Made by a program: the position numbers and the translations under genes. This document shows positions 8,646 through 17,190 of a stretch of 23,180 nucleotides of DNA, one piece after another; the stretch's first letter is position 1, and the number at the start of each line of letters is the position of its first letter. The stretch comes from DATGSF01 sp035302865 (GTDB lineage Bacteria; Bacteroidota; Bacteroidia; Chitinophagales; Chitinophagaceae), in assembly GCA_035302865.1 (NCBI GenBank), contig DATGSF010000216.1:1-23180 (forward strand). The letters run 5' to 3'. Below the pieces are notes generated by a model. The model did not search any database. It was not told the DNA's origin and saw nothing but the letters and a program-made list of their open reading frames with translations.

Positions 8646-9563
8646 ATGAAAAAAAATAGTTTAATAATTCCTGCCACTCTACTAAGCTTTAATTTATTTG
8701 CACAAAAAGTGGATATTAAATTACACTTTAATAAAGGACAAGAACACTCTATAAATACAGAGATAAAGAGTACAATGACTCAAGAATTAATGGGTCAAAA
8801 AATGGATATCGTTTCTGAAACATCACAAAAAACTATTTATAAAGTAGTGAATGAAAATAAAGGTAATTATACTCTAGAAAGTCAAATTATTCGTATTCAT
8901 CAAAGTACCAAAGCTATGGGAGATAATAAAGAATTTAATTCCGATGCTGAAAATAAGGATAAAGATTTAAATAGAGTATTATATAATATTACGCAAGAGC
9001 CATTTACTATTACCGTAAATTCAAAAGGGGAAGCATTAGAGGTTAAAACAAGGGAGAATTATTGGGAAAATATTTTCAAGGATGTTGAAATGCCTAAAGG
9101 TGTAAATAAAGATGAGATAGAAGCACAATTCAAAGCAAGTAATGGACCTGAAAATGTAAAAGCGAGTTTATCTAATTTATTTGGATACATTCCTCCGCAT
9201 CCTGTTGCAGTTAATGATGAATGGGAAGTAAATAGCACAATGAAATCCACAATATCTTTCAATACTAAAAGCACTTATAAATTAGAAGCTATTCATGATG
9301 ATTATTATATAATTTCAGAAACAACAAGCTTAAGCACTCCAGAAGGTGAAGGAAAAATGGAACAAATGGGTATGGAAATGCAACAAGACATAAAAGGCAC
9401 TCAAAAATCAACTTTTAAAGTGGAAGCCAAAACGGGTTGGATAATAGAAGGAGAAACTATTCAAGACCTAAAAGGAGCGTTGAAGATATTACCAAATTCA
9501 CAAATTCCTAATGGAATGGAAATCCCTTTAACGGGTAAAACAACCATTAAATACAATAATTAA
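8646..9563 (+). CDS. Secreted protein, DUF6263-like
   Basis: This 305-residue exported protein begins with a signal peptide that is probably cleaved at FA-Q (after residue 19). The rest is hydrophilic and rich in beta-type patterns: alternating Thr/Ser/Lys stretches such as YKVVNENKGNYTLES, a conserved-looking FGYIPPHPVAVNDEW (about residues 178-192) and a closing lipoprotein-like GKTTIKY. The pattern fits the DUF6263 family of Bacteroidota, judged from memory of that family rather than by search. It has no Cys residue and no catalytic motif that I recognise, and no T9SS sorting domain, so a periplasmic location is likely. A TATCTTTA at 8611-8618 is one base off the -7 consensus. It stands alone between two terminators. 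The function is unknown. Confidence 0.8.
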   Translation: MKKNSLIIPATLLSFNLFAQKVDIKLHFNKGQEHSINTEIKSTMTQELMGQKMDIVSETSQKTIYKVVNENKGNYTLESQIIRIHQSTKAMGDNKEFNSDAENKDKDLNRVLYNITQEPFTITVNSKGEALEVKTRENYWENIFKDVEMPKGVNKDEIEAQFKASNGPENVKASLSNLFGYIPPHPVAVNDEWEVNSTMKSTISFNTKSTYKLEAIHDDYYIISETTSLSTPEGEGKMEQMGMEMQQDIKGTQKSTFKVEAKTGWIIEGETIQDLKGALKILPNSQIPNGMEIPLTGKTTIKYNN

Positions 9564-9589
9564 GAAGAAAATATTTTATAAAGACAAAT

Positions 9590-9623
9590 AAAAAGAGGCT
9601 ATAATTTTTTACAGCCTCTTTTT
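9590..9623. terminator. Bidirectional terminator between DUF6263-like gene and pnp
   Basis: An 11-bp stem (9590-9600 with 9613-9623) carries GAGGCT/AGCCTC at its core, with A- and T-runs at the feet. It can serve both convergent genes. Confidence 0.85.
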
Positions 9624-9643
9624 ATTTTGTTTACAAATTCTAT

Positions 9644-11767
9644 TTAATTTTTTTCAGGTTTTGGCATTAATACTTTTCTAGAAAGTCTGTATTTACCAGT
9701 TTTATTATCTATTCCTGTTAGTTTAACTTTTATAGAATCACCTTCATTAAATACACCATCCATATTTTCTAACCTAGCCCAAGAAATTTCAGAAATATGC
9801 AATAAGCCTTGTTTTCCAGGCATAAACTCAACAAATGCACCGTAAGGCATAATAGACTTTATAATAGCATTATATGTTTCACCTACTTCTGGTACAGCTA
9901 CAATATTTTTAATTTTTTGTAATGCCGCTTCCAAATTCTCTTTATTATTTGAGAATATGTTTACTACCCCTTTTTCATCTACTTCTTCAATATTAATAGT
10001 AGTATCAGTTTCCCTTTGCAATTCTTGAATAATTTTTCCTCCAGGGCCAATGATTGCACCTATAAATTCTTTGTCTATTGTAATTTCGACAATTCTTGGT
10101 GTATGCGGTTTCAAGTCTTCTCTATGTTCTGATATAGCCTCATACATATGGTTTAAGATATGTAATCTCCCTGCATTCGCTTGTGCCATAGCTTTACGCA
10201 AAACATCCATGCTTAAGCCATCCACTTTTATATCCATTTGCACCCCACAAATACCATCTCTAGTTCCTGTAATTTTAAAATCCATATCACCTAAGTGATC
10301 TTCGTCTCCTAAAATATCAGATAATACAGCCCATTTTCCATCCTCCGGACGACTAATTAAACCCATAGCGATACCACTAATATGTTTTTTCATAGGTATA
10401 CCTGCATCCATAATTGCTAAAGATGCAGCACATACTGTAGCCATAGAGGAAGATCCATTTGATTCTAATATATCAGAAACAATACGAGTAGTATAAGGAA
10501 AATCACTAGGGAAAATTTGTTTTATAGAACGTTGTGCTAAATGTCCGTGTCCTACTTCTCTTCTACTTACTCCTCTCAACATTTTAACTTCTCCAGTAGA
10601 AAAAGGAGGAAAATTATAATGTAACATAAAGTTGCTATAATCTAATTCAGCAGCAGTTTCTAAAAGAATCTCATCATCTTTTGTACCCATAGTAATAGTA
10701 GTCAGAGACTGAGTTTCACCACGAGTGAATAAAGCAGAACCATGAGGACTAGGTAAAATATCTACCTCCATCGCTAATGGTCTAATTTCATCTGTTTTTC
10801 TACCATCTAAACGTACTTTATCATCCAAGATCATGTTTCGAATAGCATGATATTGCAAGTCATTATAATATCTCTTTGCCATATCTATCACTTCATCTTC
10901 CACATCTTCTCCTAAACTCTCAATTAACTCCTCTCCTAATGCTTTCATTGCATCGGAACGCACATGTTTCTCAGAAGGCGTATGGATAATTTCATGTAGT
11001 TTTTGCTTAGCAAATTCTTCTACTTTTTGTTTTAACTCTTCGTCATGTTTTGGAGCTTCGAAACTTCTTTTTTCTGTTTTTCCCGCCTTTTCTGCCAATT
11101 CTTTTTGCATTTTCACTTGCAACTTAATTGCTTCATGTGCAATTTCAATAGCTTTAATAACATCTTCTTCTGTACATTCTTTTGCTTCACCTTCTACCAT
11201 CATAATATTATCAGCAGTAGCGGCAATAATAAAATCCATATCCGCTTTTTCAAATTCAGAGCGTAAAGGATTTACTTTCATTTCACCATCAATACGTGAA
11301 ACACGAACTTCTGAAATCATCTCTTGAATTGGAATATCAGACACAGCCAATGCTGCAGAGGCTGCTAAACAAGCCAGAGCATCTGGCATTACCTCTTTAT
11401 CAGAAGAAATTAATTGCACCATAACCTGTACATCACATAAATATCCTTCTGGAAACAAAGGTCTTAAAGCACGATCTATTAATCGAGAAATTAAAATCTC
11501 ATGATCATTTAATCTACCTTCTCTTTTGAAAAAAGAACCAGGAATCTTACCTGAGGAAGCAAATTTTTCTTGGTAGTCTACAATTAACGGAAAGAATGAT
11601 TGTCCTGGTTTAGGTTCTTTACTTGCAACTACAGTTGCTAAAATAACACAATTTCCACAAGTTAGCGTCACAGCGCCATCAGCTTGACGAGCCATTTTGC
11701 CCGTTTCTATTTTTACATCTAATCCATTTTCTAATGGGAATGAGACGGAAATAGGATTCAACGTCAT
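9644..11767 (-). CDS. pnp: Polyribonucleotide nucleotidyltransferase (PNPase)
   Basis: The 707-residue phosphorolytic 3'-5' exoribonuclease makes nucleoside diphosphates from RNA and is central to mRNA decay and RNA quality control in the cytoplasm. Domains in order: first RNase PH core (ETGKMARQADGAVTL onward, to about 140), an all-helical linker, second RNase PH core (about 325-545) with the active-site stretch EDHLGDMDFKITGTRDG, the KH domain (558-620, GPGG at 574-577) and the S1 RNA-binding domain (628-700, YGAFVEFMPGKQGLLHISE). Family length is about 700-750, so it is full length. It lies 158 nt downstream of rpsO in the widely conserved rpsO-pnp order, but with a strong terminator between. 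A 5-bp hairpin (GAGAG/CTCTC, 11795-11811) lies in its leader. Confidence 0.99.
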   Translation of the reverse strand: MTLNPISVSFPLENGLDVKIETGKMARQADGAVTLTCGNCVILATVVASKEPKPGQSFFPLIVDYQEKFASSGKIPGSFFKREGRLNDHEILISRLIDRALRPLFPEGYLCDVQVMVQLISSDKEVMPDALACLAASAALAVSDIPIQEMISEVRVSRIDGEMKVNPLRSEFEKADMDFIIAATADNIMMVEGEAKECTEEDVIKAIEIAHEAIKLQVKMQKELAEKAGKTEKRSFEAPKHDEELKQKVEEFAKQKLHEIIHTPSEKHVRSDAMKALGEELIESLGEDVEDEVIDMAKRYYNDLQYHAIRNMILDDKVRLDGRKTDEIRPLAMEVDILPSPHGSALFTRGETQSLTTITMGTKDDEILLETAAELDYSNFMLHYNFPPFSTGEVKMLRGVSRREVGHGHLAQRSIKQIFPSDFPYTTRIVSDILESNGSSSMATVCAASLAIMDAGIPMKKHISGIAMGLISRPEDGKWAVLSDILGDEDHLGDMDFKITGTRDGICGVQMDIKVDGLSMDVLRKAMAQANAGRLHILNHMYEAISEHREDLKPHTPRIVEITIDKEFIGAIIGPGGKIIQELQRETDTTINIEEVDEKGVVNIFSNNKENLEAALQKIKNIVAVPEVGETYNAIIKSIMPYGAFVEFMPGKQGLLHISEISWARLENMDGVFNEGDSIKVKLTGIDNKTGKYRLSRKVLMPKPEKN

Positions 11768-11864
11768 AAATTAATTTTTTAAATTTTACAGCATGAGAGC
11801 AGTTTACTCTCTAATTTTCTTATTTTTTCTTTTCTTAATACGGTAAAGGTAGGCAAATAATCAT

Positions 11865-11907
11865 AAAAAAAATATTCCTAGCCGAAATTTCGACTAGGAA
11901 TATTTTT
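11865..11907. terminator. Terminator between rpsO and pnp
   Basis: The foot of the stem, AATATTCCTAG paired with CTAGGAATATT, is extended by A- and T-runs and topped by CGAAATTTCG after one C/A mismatch. It lies 18 nt after the rpsO stop on the minus strand. It should end or attenuate rpsO transcription ahead of pnp. Confidence 0.85.
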
Positions 11908-11925
11908 TTAGAGAAAATTTTATTT

Positions 11926-12204
11926 TTATTTTCTAATACCTAATTTAACGATTAACTCACGATAACCATTTAAATCTTTTTTCATAAGGTAGTTTAATAG
12001 CTTTTTACGCTGACCTACTAATTTAATTAAGCCTAATTCACTAGAATAATCTTTTTGATTACCATTTTTAATATGATTAGAAATATGCTTAATACGTTCT
12101 GTTAACAAAGCAATTTGAGCTTCAGTTGAACCGGTGTTTTTTTCAGATCCACCATATGTCTTAAATATCTCTACCTTTTTCGCGTCGATGGTTGCATTTG
12201 CCAT
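11926..12204 (-). CDS. rpsO: 30S ribosomal protein S15
   Basis: The 92-residue protein (family length about 89) binds 16S rRNA at the platform of the small subunit and nucleates its assembly. Family hallmarks are visible: TGSTEAQIALLTERI (residues 25-39), HISNHIKNGNQKDYSS with the His/Asp residues that contact rRNA, GLIKLVGQRKKLLNYL and the C-terminal YRELIVKLGIRK. ATG 12204 starts it, with a leader of about 37 nt behind a perfect Bacteroidota promoter. pnp lies downstream on the same strand. Confidence 0.98.
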   Translation of the reverse strand: MANATIDAKKVEIFKTYGGSEKNTGSTEAQIALLTERIKHISNHIKNGNQKDYSSELGLIKLVGQRKKLLNYLMKKDLNGYRELIVKLGIRK

Positions 12205-12246
12205 TAATATATAGTATTAAATTGATTTAAAATTTTATTTGGAAGG

Positions 12247-12277
12247 CAAAGATAAACATTTTTTTATTTATAGCAAA
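12247..12277 (-). promoter_or_regulatory. rpsO promoter: TTTG, 19 nt, TATCTTTG
   Basis: On the minus strand a -33 TTTG (12277-12274) and -7 TATCTTTG (12254-12247) are separated by exactly 19 nt, a full match to the primary sigma-factor promoter of Bacteroidota. Transcription should begin near 12241. Confidence 0.85.
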
Positions 12278-12361
12278 CAATATTATAAAAAATAATTTCT
12301 AATTTCTCTACCCAATTAATTTCAGCTTTAATTCGTCTAAACATAAAGAAATACATTTTTT

Positions 12362-12739
12362 GTGAAAAACCATTCATTACAACAAGATATTTTTGAAGCT
12401 ATTCTTTATTTTGTACAGAAAGAAGGCAAGAAGGTATTATTTACAACAAAAACAATTACTATCCTCGCACAAGATAAAAAAGAGGCATATTTAAAATCAT
12501 TGAAAACCGCCTCTGATATTCTGGATAAATATAATTATAAAAACAAATCTCTTCCACAAAAAGAATATTTAGGAATTAGTAGTTTAATAAATAAACATGC
12601 TCAAGGAACAAGTACTACTGTAAATGAATGGATAGGAAATGAAGAAGAACTCTTTGAAACAAAACATGTTTTACGTATCAACAATTTAGAAATTCAAAAA
12701 GATTTATCTAATTCTCTTGATTTGCTTGCTGTAGATTAG
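12362..12739 (+). CDS. Small uncharacterised protein upstream of murB
   Basis: I do not recognise this 125-residue protein. It has no signal peptide, no membrane segment and no cysteine, so it should be cytoplasmic. It is rich in Lys, Glu, Leu and Asn, with predicted helices at about 5-20 and 38-55, a short beta-like stretch (KKVLFTTKTITILAQ, 23-37) and an acidic-amide C-terminus ending LLAVD. The start is GTG 12362: no Met codon occurs later in the frame, and an in-frame TAA lies 15 nt upstream. It ends 27 nt before murB, but murB appears to have its own -7 element at the very end of this gene. Typical low-GC codon use and the compact context suggest a real gene. No function is claimed. Confidence 0.65.
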   Translation: MKNHSLQQDIFEAILYFVQKEGKKVLFTTKTITILAQDKKEAYLKSLKTASDILDKYNYKNKSLPQKEYLGISSLINKHAQGTSTTVNEWIGNEEELFETKHVLRINNLEIQKDLSNSLDLLAVD

Positions 12740-12748
12740 TTATTTTTG
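12717..12748 (+). promoter_or_regulatory. murB promoter, -7 TATTTTTG
   Basis: A perfect TAnnTTTG (12741-12748) directly follows the stop codon of the preceding gene, with TTG at 12717-12719, 21 nt upstream. The murB start codon follows 18 nt later, so the leader would be only about 13 nt. Confidence 0.65.
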
Positions 12749-12766
12749 CATTCAGATTAATTTGTT

Positions 12767-13789
12767 ATGATAAAAGAAAACTACTCCTTACGAAATCTTC
12801 ATACTTTTAGATTATCCGCAAAAACAAGCTATTTTTCTACTTTTAATTCCAAAGAACAATTAAAAAACTTATTGAATAATCCTCCTTTACATAAAGATAT
12901 CCCTATTCGTATTCTAGGAGAGGGAAGCAATATGGTATTTGTTGAAGATTTTAATGGTTGGATATTAAAAAATAATATTAAAGGTATTAAAATAACAAAA
13001 GAAAACGAAAATCATGTGTATTTAACCATAGGAGCAGGCGAATCATGGCATGATTTTGTTTTATATACATTAAATAATAATTGGTTTGGCTTAGAAAATT
13101 TAGCACTTATTCCAGGAACGGTAGGTGCAGCTCCAATACAAAACATTGGTGCCTATGGAAAAGAAGTAGCTTCTTTTATAGAAAGCGTTAATTTTATGTA
13201 CTATAAAGATTTTAAAGAAGTAGTCATACCTCATACAAAAGCTGCTTTTGAATACAGGAATAGTATTTTTAAAAACAAATTAAAAGACAAAGGACTTATT
13301 ACCCATGTAAATTTCAAATTAGATAAAAAACCTAAAATAAATATTGAATACAAACCATTAAAAGAATATTTTACAGGTAGAAACTATGAGAACATTCACC
13401 CTAAGGAGGTTGCAGAAGCTGTAATTCAAATCCGCAATAGTAAATTACCAAATCCTAGCAAAATTCCCAATGCTGGAAGTTTCTTTAAAAACCCTATTAT
13501 CAGTAAAGACAAATATCAAGCTTTGGTATTACAAGATCCTAATCTCCCACATTATCCTCATGGAAATGAAGTAAAAGTGCCGGCAGCATATCTTATCGAG
13601 CAAACAGGATGGAAAGGAAAATCTTGGAAAAGCGTAGGTGTTCATAAAAAACAAGCTCTGGTTTTAATAAATCTAGGAGAGGGAAAAGCAAATGACTTAA
13701 AAGAACTGATAAAATCAATTCAAGAATCCGTATTTAATAAGTATAAAATTGCATTAGAACCTGAAGTACAAATTATTTCTTCTCCATAA
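12767..13789 (+). CDS. murB: UDP-N-acetylenolpyruvoylglucosamine reductase (MurB)
   Basis: The 340-residue FAD enzyme reduces the enolpyruvyl group with NADPH to give UDP-N-acetylmuramate, the second committed step of peptidoglycan precursor synthesis, in the cytoplasm. The FAD-binding PCMH-type fold shows LGEGSNMVF (50-58) and IPGTVGAAPIQNIGAYG (115-131). The active site shows YRNS (Arg164), NAGSFFKNP with the proton-donor Ser238, and EPEVQ (331-335) with the catalytic Glu. The length and the YKPLKEYF lid region fit the type I (E. coli-like) class. A separate promoter is predicted at the end of the preceding gene. Confidence 0.98.
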   Translation: MIKENYSLRNLHTFRLSAKTSYFSTFNSKEQLKNLLNNPPLHKDIPIRILGEGSNMVFVEDFNGWILKNNIKGIKITKENENHVYLTIGAGESWHDFVLYTLNNNWFGLENLALIPGTVGAAPIQNIGAYGKEVASFIESVNFMYYKDFKEVVIPHTKAAFEYRNSIFKNKLKDKGLITHVNFKLDKKPKINIEYKPLKEYFTGRNYENIHPKEVAEAVIQIRNSKLPNPSKIPNAGSFFKNPIISKDKYQALVLQDPNLPHYPHGNEVKVPAAYLIEQTGWKGKSWKSVGVHKKQALVLINLGEGKANDLKELIKSIQESVFNKYKIALEPEVQIISSP

Positions 13790-13899
13790 ATTATATTTTC
13801 CCTCATTTGATGTGCTAATTCACTTAGATTTTTCATTAATTTATAACATCTAAATTTTTACTTTTAAGTGCTGTACAATTATTTCACAATAGAATTAAA

Positions 13900-13931
13900 T
13901 TTCATTATCCTATAAACTTTTCTTACTTTTG
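13900..13931 (+). promoter_or_regulatory. Promoter of S4-domain gene, -7 TACTTTTG
   Basis: A perfect TAnnTTTG (13924-13931) has TTTC (3 of 4 of the -33 TTTG) 20 nt upstream. The start codon follows 20 nt after the -7 box. Confidence 0.6.
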
Positions 13932-13951
13932 AAATAGAAATTTTAATAGAG

Positions 13952-14329
13952 ATGATAGATAAAGTGCGCATTGACAAATATCTTTGGTCCATTCGAGTGT
14001 TTAAAACAAGATCTTTAGCGGCGAAAGCTTGTCAAGCTAATAGAGTTAAGATTAATGGAGAAAAAGCCAAACCAGCGAAAATGGTAGAAGTTGGTGAAAG
14101 AATTTTAGTAAATACATCAGCGCGAAAATGGGATATAGAAGTCATCAAACTATTGGATAAAAGACGTCCTTATTCTGAAGCCAAAGAATGTTATATTGAC
14201 CATACACCTGAAGAAGAGAAAAAACATGAAAAATTCCATCATAGCTTCCAAACAGGAAAAAGAAGAAGCAAAACAGGAAAACCCACAAGAAGACAAAGAG
14301 AAGATTTGGATAATTTTTTTGGATTTTAA
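13952..14329 (+). CDS. S4-domain RNA-binding protein, Hsp15/RlbA-like
   Basis: In this 125-residue cytoplasmic protein, residues 4-60 form an S4 RNA-binding domain: RIDKYLWSIRVFKTRSLAAK, then the turn VKINGEKAKPAKMVEVGERI. The tail is strongly basic (KRRSKTGKPTRRQREDLDNF, 103-122), as in the Bacteroidota branch of the Hsp15 family. E. coli Hsp15 binds free 50S subunits that still carry nascent peptidyl-tRNA and helps rescue them; that role is inferred here from the family, and RlbA-like YbcJ types are less likely because of the long basic tail. It seems to be a single-gene transcript. Confidence 0.88.
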   Translation: MIDKVRIDKYLWSIRVFKTRSLAAKACQANRVKINGEKAKPAKMVEVGERILVNTSARKWDIEVIKLLDKRRPYSEAKECYIDHTPEEEKKHEKFHHSFQTGKRRSKTGKPTRRQREDLDNFFGF

Positions 14330-14334
14330 AAATG

Positions 14335-14363
14335 AAAATAATTTCTTTTAATTATTTTTTTTT
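14335..14363 (+). terminator. Possible AT-only terminator after S4-domain gene
   Basis: AAAATAATT (14335-14343) pairs with AATTATTTT (14350-14358), and the T-run continues to 14363. The absence of G-C pairs makes it weak. Confidence 0.4.
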
Positions 14364-14413
14364 ATATCTTGGCTTTCTAAATATTTAATTTATAATTTAA
14401 GCATCATATACTC

Positions 14414-16639
14414 ATGAAAAGAATCATACTAAATAGCACTTTAATTTTTGCTTTGCTCAGTGCTGGAGTATCTTTTTCAAATAAACCATTATGGGAAAAG
14501 ACCAATCCGACAAATGCTCCGCAACAATTTGAAATAGCAAACGACGTTGCTGATTATCAAATGTTTCATTTGTCCACTCAAAAAATTAAAGATTATCTTT
14601 CTACAGCAGGTAAAAGTGTAAAAGAAGGTGTAGAATTACAGCTACCTGTAGGTAAGGAAGGGGAGATGAAAACCTTTGTTGTTTGGGAAACTCCAATTAT
14701 GCAAAAAGGTTTAGCTTCTAAAATGGAGCATGTTAAAACTTATACAGGCTTCGCAAAGGATAAACACAGCATTACTACTAAAATCGATTTTACAAGCGTA
14801 GGTTTTAGAGGAGCGATTTATACTAGTTCGGATATATACTTTATCAATCCATATACTAATCAACAACAAAGTGATTATTATATGTATTACAACAGAGAAG
14901 ATGTAAAAACATTAAGTCCAGTTACCTGCGACATCGATGCGTCTCTGCTTTACGATAATAAATTAACAGAAGGGGAATTATTATCTGCCAGAATGAATCA
15001 ACGTTCTGTGTATAGAATTGCTATATCAACTACAGGTGAATACGCACAGTCTGTTGCTTCTCCTGCTGATGTAGTAAGTGTTATGGAAGTTATTATATCC
15101 ACTTTAAATCGTGTAAATGGTGTATTTGAAAGAGAATTAGCATTAACTTATGAATTAGTTGATAATAATGAAGATGTAGTGTTTACCAACCCTGTTTCTG
15201 ACCCATATTCATGTAATGACCAAAATGATTGCTTAATTGATGAAGTTGCATCAGTTTTAAGTAATATTATAGGTATAAACAATTACGATGTTGGACATAT
15301 TTTTAATACTGCTGGAGGTGGCATAGCTGCTCTAAACTCACTTTGTCAAAACTCTAACGTAAAAGGAATGGGCGTGAGCACAACGACGGGGCCTGATGAT
15401 ATAGGAACTATATTACATGAATTAGGTCATCAAATGTCTGCGAATCATTCTTTCAGTTCCGCAGAAGGAGGATGTGATGGGAACGGGAATCCTTCAACAA
15501 ACTACGAACCAGGTAGTGGAAATACTATTATGAGTTATTTAGGTGCATGTGCTCCTGATAATCTTCCAGGGCAAAGATTGCTTTATTATAATGCTTATAG
15601 TTTAAAAGAGATGACCACTTACTTAGATATGGTAAGTTCATTTTGTGGAGAACACTACCCTATTAATACTGAAATTACCTTTGAATTAGAAGAAGAAGAG
15701 TATTATGTTCCTAAATTTACACCTTATGAACTAAAATTAAATGAAGCTAGTGGCCCACATCCATCTGCTGAAATTATTTATAATTGGGAGCAATACCAAT
15801 CAGGAAATTATGGAGCTTCAGAAGCAGACGGATCTGATGCCACAGAAGGACCTATATTTCAATTTAAAAAACCAGGGGAAGATTTGCATAGACTTTTCCC
15901 GGATATAGGATTTATTTTAAATGACTCTTATTCTGGAGTTGGTGAGAGACTATCGAACGTAGCAAGAGATGTAGTTTTCAGAGGTACAGCTAGAATATTC
16001 TTCCAAGGTTATGGTGGGTTTAAAACTTCTGAAAATGAAACCAAAATTATTGTTACTAATAATCAAAAATTCAGAGTAACAGGACCTTCAAATGATGAAA
16101 CTTGGAATCCTGGTGAAGTTAAAACAATCACTTGGGATGCTGGAGGAAGTAACTCTAGCCCTGTAAATACTGGATATGTAAGTATATACTTAAGCTTAGA
16201 TAATGGTCAAACCTACCCTTTTTTAATAGTTTCTAATGCACCTAATACTGGTAGTTACGAATACACTGTACACGATATTGGTACAAGTTCCGGTCGCATT
16301 AAGGTACAAGGTTCAGGAAATGTGTTTTTTGATATTGGAAAGGGCAAGCTAAATATCACTGGCGATCCAACCAATAATATTAAAGAAATTGAAAAACAAG
16401 CTCCGATTATTGCTTTCCCTAACCCTTTAGATGATAAACTAATCATCCAAAGAAAAGAAGGTAGCGAGGGCTTATTAAAGATTTCTATTTATAACATTCT
16501 TGGACAAGAAATAATTCACACAAATATAAAAGGCAACCAAGAACAATTTAACACTTCGCAATGGCCTACTGGACATTATTTGATTAAAACACAAGATGAA
16601 AAAGGAATGCAACATACCATCAAGGTTTTGAAAAAATAA
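14414..16639 (+). CDS. Secreted reprolysin-like metalloprotease with T9SS sorting domain
   Basis: A 741-residue exported zinc protease. A Sec signal peptide (about 1-22) is followed by a pro-region of about 170 residues. The metzincin catalytic domain (about 195-410) carries HELGHQMSANH (H335, E336, H339, H345) and a Met-turn in IMSY (Met373), the pattern of reprolysin-type (M12B-like) enzymes. Its cysteines (C267, C273, C311, C354, C379, C411) suggest disulfides. After a linking region, about 560-655 form an Ig-like module of the Kre9/KNH type (GPSNDETWNPGEVKTITWD ... LSLDNGQTYPF). The last 75 or so residues (AFPNPLDDKLII ... NILGQEI ... GHYLIKTQDEKG ... IKVLKK) form a type A T9SS C-terminal domain. 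It should be released or anchored outside the outer membrane to digest extracellular protein. TTG at 14369-14371 with a weak TATAAT-like box may be its promoter. Confidence 0.93.
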   Translation: MKRIILNSTLIFALLSAGVSFSNKPLWEKTNPTNAPQQFEIANDVADYQMFHLSTQKIKDYLSTAGKSVKEGVELQLPVGKEGEMKTFVVWETPIMQKGLASKMEHVKTYTGFAKDKHSITTKIDFTSVGFRGAIYTSSDIYFINPYTNQQQSDYYMYYNREDVKTLSPVTCDIDASLLYDNKLTEGELLSARMNQRSVYRIAISTTGEYAQSVASPADVVSVMEVIISTLNRVNGVFERELALTYELVDNNEDVVFTNPVSDPYSCNDQNDCLIDEVASVLSNIIGINNYDVGHIFNTAGGGIAALNSLCQNSNVKGMGVSTTTGPDDIGTILHELGHQMSANHSFSSAEGGCDGNGNPSTNYEPGSGNTIMSYLGACAPDNLPGQRLLYYNAYSLKEMTTYLDMVSSFCGEHYPINTEITFELEEEEYYVPKFTPYELKLNEASGPHPSAEIIYNWEQYQSGNYGASEADGSDATEGPIFQFKKPGEDLHRLFPDIGFILNDSYSGVGERLSNVARDVVFRGTARIFFQGYGGFKTSENETKIIVTNNQKFRVTGPSNDETWNPGEVKTITWDAGGSNSSPVNTGYVSIYLSLDNGQTYPFLIVSNAPNTGSYEYTVHDIGTSSGRIKVQGSGNVFFDIGKGKLNITGDPTNNIKEIEKQAPIIAFPNPLDDKLIIQRKEGSEGLLKISIYNILGQEIIHTNIKGNQEQFNTSQWPTGHYLIKTQDEKGMQHTIKVLKK

Positions 16640-16657
16640 TAGTTTGATATTTAATTC

Positions 16658-16699
16658 AAAAAAATCCCGATTGATACAAGATTCAATCGGGATTTTTTT
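16658..16699. terminator. Bidirectional terminator between metalloprotease and acetyltransferase genes
   Basis: A 17-bp perfect stem (16658-16674 with 16683-16699) contains TCCCGATTGA and its complement, has an 8-nt loop, and bears A- and T-runs at the feet. Confidence 0.92.
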
Positions 16700-16725
16700 A
16701 TGTCTTTAAAAGGCAGTTTGTTTTA

Positions 16726-17172
16726 TCAAAAATTTATGGAAACATTCATCCATTCATTATCAAAATCTGCTTTATATTTTTTATAAAACTCTATTGCTCG
16801 GGTATTCCAATCTAGCACTTGCCATACCATACCATGTGAATTTGATTCTTTGCCGAAAGCTATGCAAGCTTCCATTAGCTTCCTTCCGATTCCTTTTCCT
16901 CTTTCAGCATTAGTAACAACAATATCCTCCAAATACAAACGTTTGCCTTTCCATGTAGAATAACGAAAATAACATAATGCCATGCCTATTATTCTTTTTT
17001 CCTTTTCGGCAACAAAGCTATAGCATAGTTGATCTTCCCCAAAGCTATATTTTTGAAATTCTTCTAAACTAACTGTTACTTCTTCTAAAGCATTTTCAAA
17101 TTCAGCTAATTCTTTTATCAATTCTAGCATAGCTTCACAATCCTTTAATTGTGCTCTTCGAATTACTACCAT
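16726..17172 (-). CDS. GNAT acetyltransferase, spermidine/spermine N1-acetyltransferase (SSAT)-like
   Basis: The 148-residue protein transfers an acetyl group from acetyl-CoA to a primary amine. The GNAT fold is clear: beta1 VIRRAQLKDCEAMLELI, beta4 YLEDIVV (80-86), the acetyl-CoA pyrophosphate loop RGKGIGRK (91-98) and the C-terminal NTRAIEFYKKY (123-133) with Tyr130 in the usual general-acid position. The stretch YFRYSTWKGKRLYLED closely recalls animal SSAT/thialysine acetyltransferases, so a polyamine or other small diamine is a reasonable substrate, though unproven. It starts 18 nt after the DUF6029 gene on the same strand and is probably co-transcribed with it. Confidence 0.9.
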   Translation of the reverse strand: MVVIRRAQLKDCEAMLELIKELAEFENALEEVTVSLEEFQKYSFGEDQLCYSFVAEKEKRIIGMALCYFRYSTWKGKRLYLEDIVVTNAERGKGIGRKLMEACIAFGKESNSHGMVWQVLDWNTRAIEFYKKYKADFDNEWMNVSINF

Positions 17173-17190
17173 AAGGTTTATTAAATTAAA

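Noticed and set aside
13824..13853. Possible terminator after murB (TTAGAT/ATCTAA)
   Set aside because: Only 6 bp with an 18-nt loop; too weak to call, although a T-run follows.
13790..13951. Non-coding RNA in the murB-S4 gap
   Set aside because: No stable structure or recognisable RNA family; the only clear element is the promoter at its right end.
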